Shown here: in pieces, positions 33,325 to 34,800 of the stretch | Layout of the letters: each line of letters starts with the position of its first letter | Numbering within the stretch: the stretch's first letter is position 1 | Notes under the pieces: model-generated | What the model was told of the DNA's origin: nothing | Databases searched by the model: none | What the model saw: the letters and a program-made list of their open reading frames with translations, nothing else | Position numbers and translations under genes: made by a program | Source of the DNA: Segatella maculosa DSM 19339 = JCM 15638 | Lineage (GTDB): Bacteria; Bacteroidota; Bacteroidia; Bacteroidales; Bacteroidaceae | Length of the DNA stretch: 34,800 nucleotides | Assembly (NCBI RefSeq): GCF_000382385.1 | Contig: NZ_KB908341.1 | Span: 1 to 34,800, forward strand | Direction: 5' to 3'

Positions 33325-34800
33325 TTATTGGCTTTTAGGCAAAAGATGCGACAAAGACTCATCATTCTTAATCCGTTCCAGCTCATCTTTTACTATCTGC
33401 TTCACCTCTGCCTTGATACGGTTGTAGTTTTCCTGTATCTTTTCTCGCATACGGTCGTTGCCTTCGGCATCGGTGAAATCGGTGATGATGGGAATAGGCT
33501 TATACCGTTTCGTCTCGGTAACCACTTGGACGTTGTCGATGACAATCTCGGCATGAAAAATCTTCTGTTCGATACGCTCGTCGAAATTATCCGACACCGA
33601 GCCGACGAACATTCCCTGTGTCAGTCCCGAAATCTTGCTCGGTGGTATGAGGGCATCCATCTGCGTATTGATGGAGGTCGAAACGTCCTGTCGATTGATG
33701 GAAATGGACTGCCGCTTCTGCAACACTTTTCCAAACCGTTCCGAAAGCGTCTTCGCCGTTTCTCCCACCACCTGTCCCGAAAAGATGTTCCCTACCGTGT
33801 TCATCACTACCTTTGCCTCCTTATCGCCGTAGTCGCGTGTGAGCTGAGAAAAGTCCTGAAAGCCCAGACACACCGCCACCTTGTTGCTGCGCGCCGTGGC
33901 AATGAGGTTGTCGAGTCCCTTGAAATAAATCGTGGGCAGCTCATCAATGATGACCGACGATTTGAGCATCCCTTTCTTATTGATGAGTTTTACGATGCGC
34001 GAGTTATACAACCCCAGTGCCGCCCCATAGATGTTCTGGCGGTCGGGATTGTTGCCCACGCAGAGTATCTTCGGCTCTTCGGGGTTATTGATGTCGAGCG
34101 TGAACTCATCGCCCGTCATCACCCAGTACAGCTGCGGCGAAATCATCCTCGACAGCGGTATCTTCGCCGAGGCAATCTGCCCCGCCAGCTGCTCCATCGC
34201 TCCACCCTGCCACGCGTCCATGAAGGGAGAAAGGTAGTTCTCTAATTCGGGATACGACGTGAGAATGGGAAACACATCCTCGTACTTCCGGTTGAGCAGT
34301 TCGATGGCATGTGGAAACGTGCAGTATTTCCCATCCTGATAAATGCGCAGATACCAGATGATGGCGGCAAAGAGGATAATCGGGCTTTCCACGAAGAAGT
34401 CACCCTGCTTCTGTACCCACGTCTTGTTCAGGTTGAGCATAATCGTATAGGCACTCTCGTAGGCATCCGAAATGTCCGTCATGAAGTCGGGATGGATGGG
34501 ATTACAGCGGTGCGACCGCCGCGGATCATCAAAGTTGATGACATAGAACTTCGGTTTTATCTTGTACCCGTCCAAGTGGTTGATGAGGTGATTGTAGGCA
34601 ATCATCGACAGGTCGGGAAACTTGAAGTCATAGACATACATCGAATACCCCTTTTCTATTTGTTGCTTGATGAACGAATTGACCACGGCATAAGACTTTC
34701 CACTGCCCGGTGTACCCAGCACGATGGTGGCACGGAACGGGTTCACCACATTGATCCACCCGTTGTTCCATTTCTTCTTGTAATAAAACCGTGTGGGCAG
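33325..34800 (-). CDS. mobC: MobC/VirD4-type conjugative coupling protein (partial)
   Basis: The C-terminal 491 residues of a VirD4/TraG-like ATPase that links the relaxosome to the type IV secretion channel and drives DNA transfer. The frame is open to the window edge, so the start lies outside; the first visible residues read LPTRFYYKKKWNNGWIN. Walker A is GTPGSGKS (residues 29-36 of the visible part); Walker B is SSVIIDELPTIYF, followed by ARSNKVAVCLGFQDFSQLTRDYG as in the VirD4 family. A C-terminal all-helical tail ends SLSHLLPKSQ. It corresponds to mobC of CTnDOT, where mob genes follow rteC. The N-terminal transmembrane part is not visible. Confidence 0.9.
   Translation of the reverse strand: MPTRFYYKKKWNNGWINVVNPFRATIVLGTPGSGKSYAVVNSFIKQQIEKGYSMYVYDFKFPDLSMIAYNHLINHLDGYKIKPKFYVINFDDPRRSHRCNPIHPDFMTDISDAYESAYTIMLNLNKTWVQKQGDFFVESPIILFAAIIWYLRIYQDGKYCTFPHAIELLNRKYEDVFPILTSYPELENYLSPFMDAWQGGAMEQLAGQIASAKIPLSRMISPQLYWVMTGDEFTLDINNPEEPKILCVGNNPDRQNIYGAALGLYNSRIVKLINKKGMLKSSVIIDELPTIYFKGLDNLIATARSNKVAVCLGFQDFSQLTRDYGDKEAKVVMNTVGNIFSGQVVGETAKTLSERFGKVLQKRQSISINRQDVSTSINTQMDALIPPSKISGLTQGMFVGSVSDNFDERIEQKIFHAEIVIDNVQVVTETKRYKPIPIITDFTDAEGNDRMREKIQENYNRIKAEVKQIVKDELERIKNDESLSHLLPKSQ

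Noticed and set aside
34747..34749. GTG as the start of the coupling protein
   Set aside because: The frame is open upstream to the window edge with family-like sequence (TRFYYKKKWNNGWIN), so the gene is cut by the window rather than starting there.

Overview
The window looks like Bacteroidota, most likely a Bacteroidales gut or oral species (Bacteroides, Parabacteroides or Prevotella type). The signs are TAnnTTTG -7 promoter boxes, signal peptides with Gln at +1, a Bacteroidales-type tyrosine integrase, RteC-like and MobC-like genes, DUF1896 and DUF3945 proteins, and a HU-related histone-like protein. I see no tRNA, rRNA or CRISPR array.

Region 1 (1-4890) is AT-rich, IS-littered resident DNA. 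It holds the edge of an IS5-family element, a GH5 glycosidase lipoprotein, a small secreted Cys-rich protein, and two same-orientation IS982-family copies. Copy 1 has an in-frame stop and copy 2 is frameshifted and cut off. They bracket an orphan SUKH (SMI1/KNR4) gene.

Region 2 (about 4891-18752) is the left part of a CTnDOT-like integrative conjugative element (ICE). It carries a tyrosine integrase, a RhuM-like protein, four small helix-turn-helix genes in an A-B-A-B order, a DUF4099/DUF3945 protein and topoisomerase III. This order resembles the xis2c-xis2d-orf3-exc excision operon of CTnDOT. DUF1896 and a 1863-residue methyltransferase/helicase follow.

Region 3 (about 18900-32020) is cargo. 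On the minus strand lie an AraC regulator, a Cys-nucleophile hydrolase, a RibD-type reductase, a two-domain esterase and an aldo/keto reductase (AKR). On the plus strand lie a HU-like protein, then a lipoprotein flavodoxin, an exported AKR, a second Cys-nucleophile hydrolase, a cytosolic AKR, an exported Ser hydrolase and a cupin/carboxymuconolactone-decarboxylase fusion. Three promoters in this cargo share the box GACTTTTGTGTAA exactly 27 bp (counted from its GACTTTTG) upstream of a -7 box, which suggests one regulon, probably run by the AraC protein. I read the cargo as an inducible system for electrophile or carbonyl reduction and ester/lactone cleavage, largely outside the cytoplasm. The substrate is unknown.

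Region 4 (32044-34800) returns to the ICE backbone: a frameshifted rteC-like gene, a zinc-finger membrane protein and a MobC/VirD4-type coupling protein that runs off the window. In CTnDOT the tetQ-rteA-rteB genes lie before rteC; here that place is taken by the cargo.
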